Assembly: GCA_902528415.1 (NCBI GenBank)
Contig: CABZSR010000005.1
Location: 1-64,000, forward strand
DNA length: 64,000 bases
From: an uncultured SAR116 cluster alpha proteobacterium
Lineage (GTDB): Bacteria; Pseudomonadota; Alphaproteobacteria; Puniceispirillales; Marisalimonadaceae
Direction: 5' to 3'
Shown here: positions 34,598 to 44,150 of the stretch, piece after piece
Layout of the letters: each line of letters opens with the position of its first letter
How positions within the stretch are numbered: the first letter of the stretch is position 1
Position numbers and translations under genes: made by a program
Notes under the pieces: generated by a model
What the model was told of the DNA's origin: nothing
The model's input: only the letters and a program-made list of their open reading frames with translations
Database searches by the model: none

Positions 34598-36232
34598 TTA
34601 ACTAATTTTATGACCTCCAAATTGGTCTCTTAATTTATTTTTAAGAATTTTTCCTGTAGCTCCTAAAGGAATTAAATCAGTAAAAAGAACATCATCAGGT
34701 ATCATCCATTTTGCTATCTTACCTTCATACATGTTTAGAATGTCGTCTTTCGAAGGTGATTTGCCTGGCATGGGTTGCACTATAACTATTGGTCTTTCTT
34801 CCCATTTTTCGTGGGGCACTGAAATTACTGCAGCATTAGCTACTTCCGGATGACCAACACAAATATTTTCCAAATCTATGGAACTTATCCATTCTCCACC
34901 AGATTTAATAATGTCTTTTGTTCTATCCGTTATGGTCATGAAACCATCTGCATCTATCTTAGCAACATCGCCCGTGTCAAACCAACCTCCATCAAGAAAT
35001 CTATCTTTTTCTGTAGTATCATCATAATATTCCTTAAGAACCCAGAAGCCTCTTGAAAGTAACCTACCCTGAGTTTCTCCATCTTCAGGTAAATCATTAC
35101 CTTCATCATCAACTAATTTCATTTGGTGACCAAAAATAGTTCTACCTTGTGCAATTTTTTGATCATAATATTCAGTTCTATTTTTTGGTTCTTCAGCAAG
35201 TGCAGGCATATTTACAGTACCTAATGGGCTCATTTCTGTCATACCCCATGCATGTATCACCTCAGCTCCGAACTCATCTTCAAAACCTTCAAATAATGTC
35301 CTTGGACAGGAAGATCCTCCTATGACTAACCTTTTAACTGTATCTATTCTTTTGCCAGATTCTCTTAAGTGGTTTAATAATAAAAGCCAGATAGTTGGAA
35401 CTCCAAGAGAAATTGTAACCTTTTCTGCATTCATGAGATCTGTTATGCTTTTACCATCTAACTTAGCACCAGGAAAAACAATTTTAGTCCCACACATTGG
35501 TGCTGCATAAGGCGTACCCCAAGCATTTACGTGAAACATTGGAACAACAGGCATTACTACATCTTTAGCACCATAAGGGATGACATCTTTTAAATTCATG
35601 CCATATGCATGAAGAACAGTTGACCTATGTGAATAAAGCACACCTTTTGGATTGCCAGTAGTTCCAGAAGTGTAACATAGTGATGAAGCTGTTTTTTCAT
35701 CAAATTGTGGCCAGACAAATTTATCAGATTGATCTTTTATAAACTCTTCATAACATATAACTTTTATACCATCTTTAATATTCGGTTTAACCATATTTTT
35801 TTCGTCAGTCATAATAACTAAAGCTTCAACGGTTTTAAAATTTTTTGATGCTTTCTCTATTAATGGTAAAATGTTCAAGTCAACGCATAGGACTTTATCT
35901 TCGGCATGATTTACAATATAAGATACTTGGTCAGGGTGCAATCTAGGATTAAGTGTATGGCAGATAATCCCGCTACAAGAAGTTGCATAATATATTTCTA
36001 AATGTCTATAGCCATTCCACGCTAAAGTTCCAACCTTATCACCCCGCTTTAAATTTAATGATTTAAAAGCATTAGCTAATTTTTTAGTTCTCTTTCCCCA
36101 ACTTGAATAATTATATTTATGAATTCCACCTTCAACTGTATTAGAAACAATTTCTTGTTTTCCATAATTTTTAATTGCATGTTCAAAAATGCTTGAAACT
36201 AGCAAAGGATGGTCCTGCATTAAACCTAACAT
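34598..36232 (-). CDS. Acyl-CoA ligase, DmdB/medium-chain type
   Basis: A 544-residue ANL-superfamily ligase. The ATP motif is [10 protein letters not shown] (188-197) and the C-terminal catalytic Lys lies near 531 (GATGKILKN). The N-terminus [19 protein letters not shown] and the [28 protein letters not shown] segment closely follow enzymes annotated 3-methylthiopropionyl-CoA ligase (DmdB) and medium-chain acyl-CoA ligases. It activates a carboxylate to acyl-CoA with ATP giving AMP. DMSP-derived methylthiopropionate is possible but DmdA, DmdC and DmdD are not here, so this specificity is unproven. Confidence 0.87.
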   Translation of the reverse strand: MLGLMQDHPLLVSSIFEHAIKNYGKQEIVSNTVEGGIHKYNYSSWGKRTKKLANAFKSLNLKRGDKVGTLAWNGYRHLEIYYATSCSGIICHTLNPRLHPDQVSYIVNHAEDKVLCVDLNILPLIEKASKNFKTVEALVIMTDEKNMVKPNIKDGIKVICYEEFIKDQSDKFVWPQFDEKTASSLCYTSGTTGNPKGVLYSHRSTVLHAYGMNLKDVIPYGAKDVVMPVVPMFHVNAWGTPYAAPMCGTKIVFPGAKLDGKSITDLMNAEKVTISLGVPTIWLLLLNHLRESGKRIDTVKRLVIGGSSCPRTLFEGFEDEFGAEVIHAWGMTEMSPLGTVNMPALAEEPKNRTEYYDQKIAQGRTIFGHQMKLVDDEGNDLPEDGETQGRLLSRGFWVLKEYYDDTTEKDRFLDGGWFDTGDVAKIDADGFMTITDRTKDIIKSGGEWISSIDLENICVGHPEVANAAVISVPHEKWEERPIVIVQPMPGKSPSKDDILNMYEGKIAKWMIPDDVLFTDLIPLGATGKILKNKLRDQFGGHKIS

Positions 36233-36287
36233 TCTATAACTCCTAAAAATATATAATGATATAATATATTAAAAATATTATTAAAAC

Positions 36288-37853
36288 CTAAAATTTATCT
36301 TCCATTTCATCAATTAACAAAGATTTTAAAATCTTGCCATTTTTATTCTTTGGCAACTCCGAATCTAAAAATGTCCAGTAATCAGGTTGTTTGTATTCAG
36401 AAAGATTTATTGAACAAAGTTTTTGTAATTTTTTTAAATTTTTACTTTGGTTGTCTGAATAAATGATAACATGTATTTTTTCTCCTAAAATCGAATCCAT
36501 ATGAGGTATCACAGCAACTTCTAAAACCAAACCACTCAAACTTATTAGATTTTCTATTTCAGTAGAATAGATTTTGTAACCTCCCCTATTTATTACATCT
36601 TTTTTTCTATCTAAAATATATATATATCCATTTTTATCTTTGTACCCAATATCACCAGACTTCCAATATCCGTTAACGAATTCTTCTGATGTTTTTTTTT
36701 TATTTTTCCAATAACCGGGGATGACCATAGGTCCAAAAATCCACAACTCTCCTGTTTCTTCAATTGAAACTTCTTCATTATTATCATTCATAATCATTAT
36801 TTTGCCCGTTTCCACTACTTTACCAACACTTGCTATAAAATTATTTTTATATTTGAGAGGCATTAATGTAGCAGGTGAACATGTCTCGGTAGATCCATAT
36901 GCATTTACAAGTGAAAGATTAGGTAATAAAGATTTCAATTTTTTTATTGTTCCCAATGGCATAGATGCCCCACCAAAGCATCCAATTCTCCAATTTGATA
37001 AATCATATTTACTTAAATCGTCTCTAATTAAACATAAATTATACATGGCAGGAACCATTATTAAGTATGTTAAGTGTTCTTTTTCTGCCAGATATAGAAA
37101 TTCTTTAACGTCAAACTTTTTCATTAAGATCAGTGTTCCACCAGAAAAAAACATTGTCATAATATGAGCTACTAAGCCAGTTACATGACTGGCGGGCACC
37201 ACTAAAATACTGTTATCTTTATCTGATAAACTGAAATGTCTTTGAAAATGAAGACAAGAGTGAATTATGTTTATATTTGTGATAACTGCACCTTTTGGAT
37301 TTCCAGTAGTACCAGATGTATATAAAATAAAAGCAGGATCTTCTTCGTGAACAACATAAAAAGACTTCCTATTTTCAGTTATGTTTTTTTTTAAAATCTT
37401 TTCGTCAAAATTTAGGAAGTACTTAACTGAAGTTATTTTTTGTTTTTCAGGTATGTTTATATTTAATAATTTGTCAAAAAAAATAATATTAGGGGTACAA
37501 TCATTAATAATAGTTTCATTTTCAACAATAGAAGATTTTGGGTTTAAAGGTACAATAATTATTCCATCTTTTAAGCCTGCAAGAATATATACCAGTAAGG
37601 GCCAAGAGTTTTCAAATAAAACACAAACTCTATCACCTTTTTTTATTCCTAGCTGGATAAAATGACAGGATTGATTAATAGCCAAATTATAAATTTCTTC
37701 ATAAGAAATCCTTACACCGTCATCTATAACAGCTATATTAGCAGGATTTTTTTTTACATTCTTTTCAAATGCATGCCAAAAGTTTGTATCTCTTTTAACG
37801 AATGTAGAGACTAACCTATCCCGAAAATGAACTTCTTTGGAAACTTCTCGCAT
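36288..37853 (-). CDS. AMP-binding acyl-CoA ligase
   Basis: A 521-residue ANL ligase. [14 protein letters not shown] (178-190), the central VNAYGSTETCSPATLMP and WKSGDIGYKDKNGYIYILDRKKDVINRGGYKIYSTEIENLI mark the family; Lys near 508 in KNKNGKILKS closes the active site. The substrate pocket differs from the 34598 ligase. It starts 30 bases after the livF stop, so it seems to be the last part of the liv operon, likely activating the acid that the importer brings in. The substrate is unknown. Confidence 0.87.
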   Translation of the reverse strand: MREVSKEVHFRDRLVSTFVKRDTNFWHAFEKNVKKNPANIAVIDDGVRISYEEIYNLAINQSCHFIQLGIKKGDRVCVLFENSWPLLVYILAGLKDGIIIVPLNPKSSIVENETIINDCTPNIIFFDKLLNINIPEKQKITSVKYFLNFDEKILKKNITENRKSFYVVHEEDPAFILYTSGTTGNPKGAVITNINIIHSCLHFQRHFSLSDKDNSILVVPASHVTGLVAHIMTMFFSGGTLILMKKFDVKEFLYLAEKEHLTYLIMVPAMYNLCLIRDDLSKYDLSNWRIGCFGGASMPLGTIKKLKSLLPNLSLVNAYGSTETCSPATLMPLKYKNNFIASVGKVVETGKIMIMNDNNEEVSIEETGELWIFGPMVIPGYWKNKKKTSEEFVNGYWKSGDIGYKDKNGYIYILDRKKDVINRGGYKIYSTEIENLISLSGLVLEVAVIPHMDSILGEKIHVIIYSDNQSKNLKKLQKLCSINLSEYKQPDYWTFLDSELPKNKNGKILKSLLIDEMEDKF

Positions 37854-37882
37854 AAATTAAATAAACCTTCCTAACAATTAAT

Positions 37883-38524
37883 TTAATTTACGTTTTCTCC
37901 TCTTTCAATTAGAAATTTTTTATCAAAAATATCCTCTGTGTGATTTTGTTCTGACTGACTTAGTATAATCGACATATTTTGTTTTTTTAAACCTTTTATC
38001 ACCTCACTTAATCTTTGACTTAAAGCTGGTGCCACCCCTTCAAAAGGCTCATCAAGTAAAAGTAGTTGAGTTCCAGACACTAAGGCTCTTCCTAAAGCAG
38101 CCATTTTTTGTTGCCCTCCAGATAATAGCAAAGCTTTTCTTTCTGACATTTCTTTTAGCTCCGGCATTATTTGATAGACTAAAGTAAGTCTATTATTACT
38201 ATCTAAACTTTTAATTGACCAAGATGGTAATAATATATTTTCTTCAACAGTCAATTCTGGGATCAAACCTCTATCTTCCGGCATATACCCTATTCCTAAA
38301 GCTGCTCTTTCATGGCTTGCTGAATTATTCAAATCTAAATCGTTAAATTTAATTGTACCATTTGCTAATTTGTTTACACCCATAATTGATTTCAACAGTG
38401 TGGTTTTACCAGCGCCATTTCTACCAATTAACGAAATCATTTCTCCTTTTTTAATATCTAAAGTAAAATTTTTTAAAGCTAGAATAGCACCAATTTTGAC
38501 ACTCACGCTATTAACAGTTAACAT
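37883..38524 (-). CDS. livF: Branched-chain-type ABC transporter ATPase LivF, short C-terminus
   Basis: A 213-residue ABC ATPase. Walker A GRNGAGKT (34-41), the signature LSGGQQKMA and Walker B LLLLDEP are all intact, and GYMPEDRGLIPELTVEENIL is typical LivF. Family members usually run to about 235 residues and end after a helix that contains a conserved LADP; here the chain ends FLIERGENVN, roughly 20 residues short. The core remains complete, so it is probably active. It shares the stop/start base with livG (38524). Confidence 0.9.
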   Translation of the reverse strand: MLTVNSVSVKIGAILALKNFTLDIKKGEMISLIGRNGAGKTTLLKSIMGVNKLANGTIKFNDLDLNNSASHERAALGIGYMPEDRGLIPELTVEENILLPSWSIKSLDSNNRLTLVYQIMPELKEMSERKALLLSGGQQKMAALGRALVSGTQLLLLDEPFEGVAPALSQRLSEVIKGLKKQNMSIILSQSEQNHTEDIFDKKFLIERGENVN

Positions 38525-39291
38525 TATAATTTTGCCTTGACTTCAGTTTTTCCTGTTACATATTTTTTAACATTACTATCGTTTAAAACTGTATTTCCAT
38601 TTCCATCAGCAATCACCGCACCTTGATAAAAAGCTATAATTCTATCTGAATAATTTTGAACTATATCCATATCATGTTCAACAAAAATGACAGTTAATCC
38701 CTGACCGGACAGCGCTTTTGCAATAGTATCCATTAATGGATATTTTTCTTCTGCCCCTACTCCACTAGTTGGTTCATCCAACAATAAAATATCAGGTTTT
38801 CTTACTAATGCCATAGCTATGTCAAGAAGTTTTCTAACTCCACCAGGTAATTCACTTACTTGCCTGTGTGCAAATTCGTTTAATGCAAATCTATTTAGTA
38901 TTTCATCAATGAAATCAGCATTTTCTTTCGATCTTGCATTTTTGAAATAAGAGTGTTTTTTTTGGGAGGTACCCAATGCAATAAGTAGATTTTCCCAAGC
39001 TGTCATAGGTTCAAAAATTTGAGGTATTTGAAATGATCTACTAATACCCTTTTGAGTAATTATTCTCGGATCAAGTTGAGTAATTTCCTCATTTTTTAAG
39101 TATATATTTCCGGTGTCTGGTTTAAGATATCCTGTAACCATATTCATAAATGTTGTTTTTCCAGCTCCATTTGATCCAATTAGTGAAACCTTTTCTCCTT
39201 TATCAATATTTATATTGATATTATTGGCTGCAACTACAGCTCCAAAAGATTTATTAACATTTTCTGCTCTTAAAAGACTTTGTTTAGACAT
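38524..39291 (-). CDS. livG: Branched-chain-type ABC transporter ATPase LivG
   Basis: A 255-residue ABC ATPase with Walker A GSNGAGKT (39-46), LPGGVRKLLDIAMAL signature region and LLLDEPTSGVG Walker B. The SFQIPQIFEPMTAWENLLIALG region is LivG-like. It overlaps livF by one base and follows livM after 17 bases. Together they power a HAAT-family importer (branched-chain amino acids, urea, short amides or aromatic acids). Confidence 0.92.
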   Translation of the reverse strand: MSKQSLLRAENVNKSFGAVVAANNININIDKGEKVSLIGSNGAGKTTFMNMVTGYLKPDTGNIYLKNEEITQLDPRIITQKGISRSFQIPQIFEPMTAWENLLIALGTSQKKHSYFKNARSKENADFIDEILNRFALNEFAHRQVSELPGGVRKLLDIAMALVRKPDILLLDEPTSGVGAEEKYPLMDTIAKALSGQGLTVIFVEHDMDIVQNYSDRIIAFYQGAVIADGNGNTVLNDSNVKKYVTGKTEVKAKL

Positions 39292-39308
39292 TTAGAAACT
39301 CTATAACT

Positions 39309-40271
39309 CTATTTATTTGATTTTTTTAATCTATCAAAAAATTGTTTGAAAAAAGATCCAATTCCTGAAGGAATAAAAATAATACTTAATATCAGAAACA
39401 ACCCTAAAATTAACTGCCACGTATCAGGGAAATATCTTCCTGAAAAAGATCTGACTAATTCTAATAACAACGCTGCCAAAAATACTGCCGGAACACTTAA
39501 ATATCCTGCAAGTATTGATATGAATACAAATTCACCAGAGGTGGTCCAATATGTAAATTCAGGATCTATATGTCCTAACGCAATTCCATTAAGAGCTCCA
39601 CCCATACCACCTAATCCTGCTGCAATTGTAAAATTTAATACTGCTACATTAAAAGCTGAAGACCCGAGATATTCCACTCGCAGTTCATTCTCTCTAACAG
39701 CTAAGGCAATTAATCCAGGAGTCGAATCATAATAATACCTGAGCAAAATTGATATAAATCCTGTCATTATTATAGCAACTACGTACAATAGATAATCAGC
39801 ATATTCTGAAGAAGGTTTAATTCCAAAATAAGTAGACTCAGGAAGTACAAAACCGTCAGAACCACCAATTGCATCAATTTTTATTAAAATTCCGTATAGG
39901 ACCATAGAAAAAGCAAGTGATAGCATGGCAAAAAATATATCTCGATATCTAGCAAGAAGTGGAGCTATTATTAAGCCAACCAAGCCTGTAAATAAAAAAC
40001 TTACAAATAACAATAACATTGCATCAGTTAGACCGGCTTGTGTACCAAGAAGTCCAGCGGTATAACCACCAATTCCAAAAACAAAACCTTGGCCAAAAGA
40101 TACCAATCCACCTCTCATAAGAGTAATTATTCCCAGACCAACAAGACCATAAGCAATAGCTTTTGTAATAACAAAGACAAGCCAGTTTGGAATTAATAGT
40201 CCAACGAGAATTAGAAATAACATTAAAAAAATACTTTGAAACAATAAGTTATTATAAAGTTTTTCTGACAT
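39309..40271 (-). CDS. livM: Branched-chain-type ABC transporter permease LivM
   Basis: A 320-residue permease of about nine membrane helices. GLGIITLMRGGLVSFGQGFVFGIGGYTAG and AVRENELRVEYLGSSAFNVAVLNFTIAAGLGGMGGALNG are the LivM core; the EAA-like loop is visible near residue 190. It shares its first base with the livH stop (40271), so the two are translationally coupled. Substrate set by the receptor. Confidence 0.92.
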   Translation of the reverse strand: MSEKLYNNLLFQSIFLMLFLILVGLLIPNWLVFVITKAIAYGLVGLGIITLMRGGLVSFGQGFVFGIGGYTAGLLGTQAGLTDAMLLLFVSFLFTGLVGLIIAPLLARYRDIFFAMLSLAFSMVLYGILIKIDAIGGSDGFVLPESTYFGIKPSSEYADYLLYVVAIIMTGFISILLRYYYDSTPGLIALAVRENELRVEYLGSSAFNVAVLNFTIAAGLGGMGGALNGIALGHIDPEFTYWTTSGEFVFISILAGYLSVPAVFLAALLLELVRSFSGRYFPDTWQLILGLFLILSIIFIPSGIGSFFKQFFDRLKKSNK

Positions 40272-41170
40272 TATATTTTCCTAGCTTGAGCACCTTGAAA
40301 CAAACCCTTGGGTTTAAAAATTAACATCCCTGCCATACAAAAATACATTATAAAAATTTCAGCCTCTGGAAGTTTATGAACACATGCTGCTCTTGCCATT
40401 CCAATTATCAAAGCACCAATAACAGCTCCTGGAATGCTACCTAGCCCTCCAATTATCACTACTGCAAAACTTTCAATTACAACCGCAACACTAATGCCAA
40501 CCTGAACTGAAATTAATGGAGCAGTAAAAGATCCGGCCAATGCGGCTAAAAATGCTCCAATAAAAAAGGCTGCTAAGTAAACTTTATTTATATTTACTCC
40601 CATACAACCACTTATTTCCGGATTATGAATGACTGCCAGTACTATTTTACCTGACTGAGTTTTATTAAGTACAAACCATAGAAAAAGGCCACAAAAAATA
40701 GCTAATCCGATAAGAGCTAAGTCATAACCGACATAATATAAAGATCCAAACTCTAGGGCTCCAAGAAGTTCTCTTGGTTCTGAAACATATAAGGAGTTCA
40801 TTCCCCAAATTAATTTTTGAACATCTTCTAAAACAAGATATATAGCATAAGTCACAAGAACGATTAAAACTTCATCTTGACCATAAAATCTTCTTAAAAT
40901 TCCTCTTTCCATTATTGGAGTGATAACTATAGCCACTGCTAATGCTGAAATTAGCATCGCTAAAATAACTAATTGTTCTGGCATTCCCAGTGAATAAAAA
41001 ATAGGTACTAGTGTAGCAGTTGAGTAGGCTCCTAGTGCATATATTCCACCGTGAGCAATGTTAAGTATTTTAAGGACACCAAAAACAAAAGTTAAACCAA
41101 GAGCTACAATAAATAACCATGATGCATAAATCGCACCGTCTAAAACTATAGTTAAAATTTCATCAACCAA
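40271..41170 (-). CDS. livH: Branched-chain-type ABC transporter permease LivH
   Basis: A 299-residue permease of about eight membrane helices, with ALGLTFVFGVLKILNIAHGGIYALGAY near the start and VVIESFAVVIIGGLGSIPGAVIGALIIGMARA near the end, typical of LivH. It follows livK after a strong hairpin at 41210-41237 and overlaps livM by one base. Together with LivM it forms the channel. Confidence 0.92.
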   Translation of the reverse strand: MVDEILTIVLDGAIYASWLFIVALGLTFVFGVLKILNIAHGGIYALGAYSTATLVPIFYSLGMPEQLVILAMLISALAVAIVITPIMERGILRRFYGQDEVLIVLVTYAIYLVLEDVQKLIWGMNSLYVSEPRELLGALEFGSLYYVGYDLALIGLAIFCGLFLWFVLNKTQSGKIVLAVIHNPEISGCMGVNINKVYLAAFFIGAFLAALAGSFTAPLISVQVGISVAVVIESFAVVIIGGLGSIPGAVIGALIIGMARAACVHKLPEAEIFIMYFCMAGMLIFKPKGLFQGAQARKI

Positions 41171-41209
41171 TTTTTATCTCTTTAAGTGAATTTATTAGTA
41201 ATAAATAAA

Positions 41210-41237
41210 GCCAAGACAAATGATTTTATGTCTTGGC
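41210..41237 (-). terminator. Intercistronic hairpin between livK and livH
   Basis: GCCAAGACA (41210-41218) and TGTCTTGGC (41229-41237) form a perfect 9-bp, GC-containing stem with a 10-base loop. On the minus strand it starts 21 bases after the livK stop and ends 39 bases before the livH start, followed by an A/T-rich tail rather than a clean T-run. It may cap stable livK mRNA or act as a partial terminator. Confidence 0.75.
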
Positions 41238-41257
41238 CATATTATTTTTATTTTAAA

Positions 41258-42559
41258 CTAGCAATCGGCTCCAGGAAATCCAGCATTAATCCAATCTACA
41301 GCTTTGATGCCATTAGGTGGGTTCACACAACTTGCTTTATATCTGACAATATCAGTAACAGTTATATTTCCATCCTTATCCTTTGCAGTTGTTCCAATAG
41401 CATGGGGTTGAATGGCCTGATGACCGTCACCAAGTTTCATTTGCACAAGACCACCTGGAGAGTCAAACTCAAGACCTTTAAAAGCTGCAGCTATTTCATC
41501 TTTATTAGGTTTTTTACCACCATTTTTTTCCATAGCTTTTTCAATTGCCATTTTCAGACCCATCAATCCTTGAACCATTCTATATGGAGGTTGTGCAGGG
41601 AAAACTCCATATTCATCCATATATGATTTATAAAACCATTTATTTAACGCGGTGTCAGGAGCCATCATTCCATATTGTCCTCTTGCGCCCAGAATAACAC
41701 CTTCAGGATACTTGTTACCAAGACCAGGCATTACATGGTCACCAGCTGAAAAAACAACCTGTGTTCTTTTAAACAATCCTCTAGGCTTGGCTTGCAAAAT
41801 GAAAGATTGAAGGTCTCCACCCCATAGTGAACTATGAACAACTTTTGCTTTTGAATTCATTAAAGCAGAAATTTCAGTTCCATATTGACCTGAGAAAATT
41901 TTTGGAAATAATTCATTTTTAATTTCAGAACTAGGAGATAGTTTCTTTACTGAAACACTAAAATCTTTCCAACTATCTTTTCCCCAAGCATAATTTTGAT
42001 TAATGCCAGCTATAGAACTTATATCGTGGCCTTTTTCTATCAAATATTTTGCTATGGCAATATTATCCATAGCTGCGTGAGCTGCAGTTCTAAAAACATA
42101 TTTGTATGATGCGTCTTCAAAAACTCTAGGAGTTCCACAATCATAAAGTACAGTCAAAGCCTTGAGTTCGTCTGCTACTGACGGAATAGCCATACAATCC
42201 CCAGAAGATACATAACCTAATACAGCATCAACTTTATCTCTTTGAACTAAATTTCTAAATTCTTGAACCTGCTTTGTTGCTCCACCAGACTCATCAATGG
42301 GTATCGCAGTAATTTTCATACCACCAAAACCTTTTTTATTATATGGTGCTGGCACTTTTCCTTCATTTAATAATTTAATAAATAACTTACCACCATTCCA
42401 CGCAGGAACTCCGAATGGCTCAGCAGCCGGCCCTGATAAAAATGTTACTACACCAAGTTTAAAACCTTTATGTCCGTCAGCGTTACTAATGCCCACAAAA
42501 GTTAATAAAGAAATCAAAATTGATGACATTAAAATTAGACATTGTCTAAAAAAATTCAT
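41258..42559 (-). CDS. livK: Periplasmic substrate-binding protein of the Liv-type importer
   Basis: A 433-residue receptor with a signal peptide (MNFFRQCLILMSSILISLLTFVGISNA, cut near residue 27). GFKLGVVTFLSGPAAEPFGVPAWNGGKLF is the family start; DESGGATKQVQEFRNLVQRDKVDAVLGY and PYRMVQGLMGLKMAIEKA follow. Cysteines in SGDCMAIP, YDCGTPR and the C-terminal CVNPP and DC positions may form disulfides. It binds a small amino acid or carboxylate. Upstream DapA-type gene lies 88 bases away and may share the promoter. GGAGGAAAAC precedes the ATG. Confidence 0.9.
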   Translation of the reverse strand: MNFFRQCLILMSSILISLLTFVGISNADGHKGFKLGVVTFLSGPAAEPFGVPAWNGGKLFIKLLNEGKVPAPYNKKGFGGMKITAIPIDESGGATKQVQEFRNLVQRDKVDAVLGYVSSGDCMAIPSVADELKALTVLYDCGTPRVFEDASYKYVFRTAAHAAMDNIAIAKYLIEKGHDISSIAGINQNYAWGKDSWKDFSVSVKKLSPSSEIKNELFPKIFSGQYGTEISALMNSKAKVVHSSLWGGDLQSFILQAKPRGLFKRTQVVFSAGDHVMPGLGNKYPEGVILGARGQYGMMAPDTALNKWFYKSYMDEYGVFPAQPPYRMVQGLMGLKMAIEKAMEKNGGKKPNKDEIAAAFKGLEFDSPGGLVQMKLGDGHQAIQPHAIGTTAKDKDGNITVTDIVRYKASCVNPPNGIKAVDWINAGFPGADC

Positions 42560-42647
42560 TGTTTTCCTCCAAAGTTAAAAAAGTATCATAACTAAACTAA
42601 ATATTTAATTATAATTCAATACTTAAACTATTATAGTTTTTAAAAAA

Positions 42648-43580
42648 TTATAGTCTAGACTGCTTTATTGCTTTTTTTAGATTAAATATTTCTTTTTGAG
42701 AAATTTTCATAAGTGGGGGCCTCACGATTGCCTCTTCCATCTTTCCAGTTAAAACTAAAACTTCCTTCATTCTATTATGCATATCCAAAAATGGGGGAGA
42801 ATAGAAAGCTTGAGTTAAAGGAAAAATTTGATCATTAATTCTTTGCGCATTCTGTAAATCTTTTGCTTTAACAGCATTAAACATTTCAACCTGTAAAGAA
42901 GCAATTACGCTGCCTGCACCTGATAGCAAACCTTTCGCTCCCATCACCAATGATGACATTAACCAAGAGCTATGTGTTGTAAGAACGTTTACTGGATTAG
43001 AGAGATTTTGAAATGTTTTAATATGTTTTTCATGAACCATAGGATCGTTTGACCAATCTTTTATGGCTTTAATAGTGGGTACAGCTTCAAATAATTTTAG
43101 TAATGTATCAAATGGATAAGTTAAATTTCCTGCAGATGGGTAGTTAAAACATATAAGAGGTAGATCTGTTGCATCTGCAATTCTTTTAAAATGCTCCACA
43201 GCCATTTCCGGCCTCAAATGACCACCCATAGCCATACTTTGCGGAGGAAAACATAATAAAGCAGAGGCGCCAGTTTTATAAGACATTTTAGCAATTTTGG
43301 CAGCCTCTATACTGCCGTCAGCATAAACACCATTTATAACAGGCATAAAATCACCAACCTCTTCTAGAGAAAAACTTAAAATGCGCTTTTGTTCTTCAAA
43401 ATCACAGGCATGTATCTCAGAAGAATGTCCATTAACAGTAATAGCTGAAATACCGTTTGTTGCCGCGCACTCTTTTATATGCTTTCTACTTGCTTTTTCA
43501 TTTATTTGATAATCTTTATCAAAGGCTATCAATGTTGCTGGAATAACACCTTCTAATTTTATGTTTTTATTTTGTAACAT
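42648..43580 (-). CDS. Dihydrodipicolinate synthase-family lyase, second copy
   Basis: A 310-residue class I aldolase. Tyr147 (CFNYPSAG) and the imine-forming Lys174 (AIKDWS) are present; GVIPATLIAFDKDYQINE and GISAITVNGHSSEIHACDFEEQKRIL match the family start with unusual GHSSE in place of GTTGE. It lies just upstream of livK and may belong to the same catabolic operon. Likely a 2-oxo-acid aldolase or dehydratase; substrate unknown. It differs clearly from the copy at 2734. Confidence 0.84.
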   Translation of the reverse strand: MLQNKNIKLEGVIPATLIAFDKDYQINEKASRKHIKECAATNGISAITVNGHSSEIHACDFEEQKRILSFSLEEVGDFMPVINGVYADGSIEAAKIAKMSYKTGASALLCFPPQSMAMGGHLRPEMAVEHFKRIADATDLPLICFNYPSAGNLTYPFDTLLKLFEAVPTIKAIKDWSNDPMVHEKHIKTFQNLSNPVNVLTTHSSWLMSSLVMGAKGLLSGAGSVIASLQVEMFNAVKAKDLQNAQRINDQIFPLTQAFYSPPFLDMHNRMKEVLVLTGKMEEAIVRPPLMKISQKEIFNLKKAIKQSRL

Positions 43581-43667
43581 TAAAATCTCGCAGAAATTTA
43601 TTTTTATTTAATATTAAATAATCTATCATTCATTATGAAAATTAAAAATAAAATAAGAGAGTAGAAA

Positions 43668-44126
43668 ATGGTAGTAATTAAACACCCCTCAGAAATTGGA
43701 AATTTTATTAAAAAACCATTGACACCAAGTGAATGGTATCATGTAACTCAGGAAAAAATTAATAACTTTGCTGAAGCAACTTCTGATCATCAATGGATAC
43801 ATGTTGATAAAGAAAGAGCAAAAAAAGAAATGCCCGATGGTAAAACTATTGCTCATGGTTATTTCATGGTATCTTTACTTCCAAAATTGGCTGCTCAAAA
43901 TGCTCAAATTCAAAATTCATCTAAAACATTAAATTATGGTTCTGATAAAGTACGCTTTATCAACACAGTAAAGGCTGGATCACATGTTAGACTCAATAGG
44001 ACTATAATATCATGTGAAGAAATGAAGAATGGTGGATATAGAGTCGTAAATAAATGTGAATTAGAAATTAAAAATGAAAGTAAGCCAGCATTTATTGCTG
44101 AAACAATATCTTTAGTATTTTCATAA
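43668..44126 (+). CDS. MaoC-family (R)-enoyl-CoA hydratase-like protein
   Basis: A 152-residue hotdog protein of the MaoC type. The hydratase motif NNFAEATSDHQWIHVD has the catalytic Asp40 and His45, followed by ERAKKEMPDGKTIAHGYFMVSLLP. It hydrates trans-2-enoyl-CoA to (R)-3-hydroxyacyl-CoA. The 24-base gap to the quinone reductase gene suggests co-transcription; it faces away from the DapA-type gene. Confidence 0.9.
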   Translation: MVVIKHPSEIGNFIKKPLTPSEWYHVTQEKINNFAEATSDHQWIHVDKERAKKEMPDGKTIAHGYFMVSLLPKLAAQNAQIQNSSKTLNYGSDKVRFINTVKAGSHVRLNRTIISCEEMKNGGYRVVNKCELEIKNESKPAFIAETISLVFS

Positions 44127-44150
44127 TTAATAAATTATAAAGGACCTGAA

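Noticed and set aside
34598..36232. Assignment of the ligase as DmdB in DMSP breakdown
   Set aside because: Sequence similarity to DmdB-annotated ligases is good, but DmdA, DmdC and DmdD are absent from the window, so the gene symbol was withheld.
42623..42640. AAACTATTATAGTTT-like short palindrome upstream of livK
   Set aside because: Only a 6-bp AT-rich stem with a 3-base loop; could be chance or an operator half-site, too weak to call.
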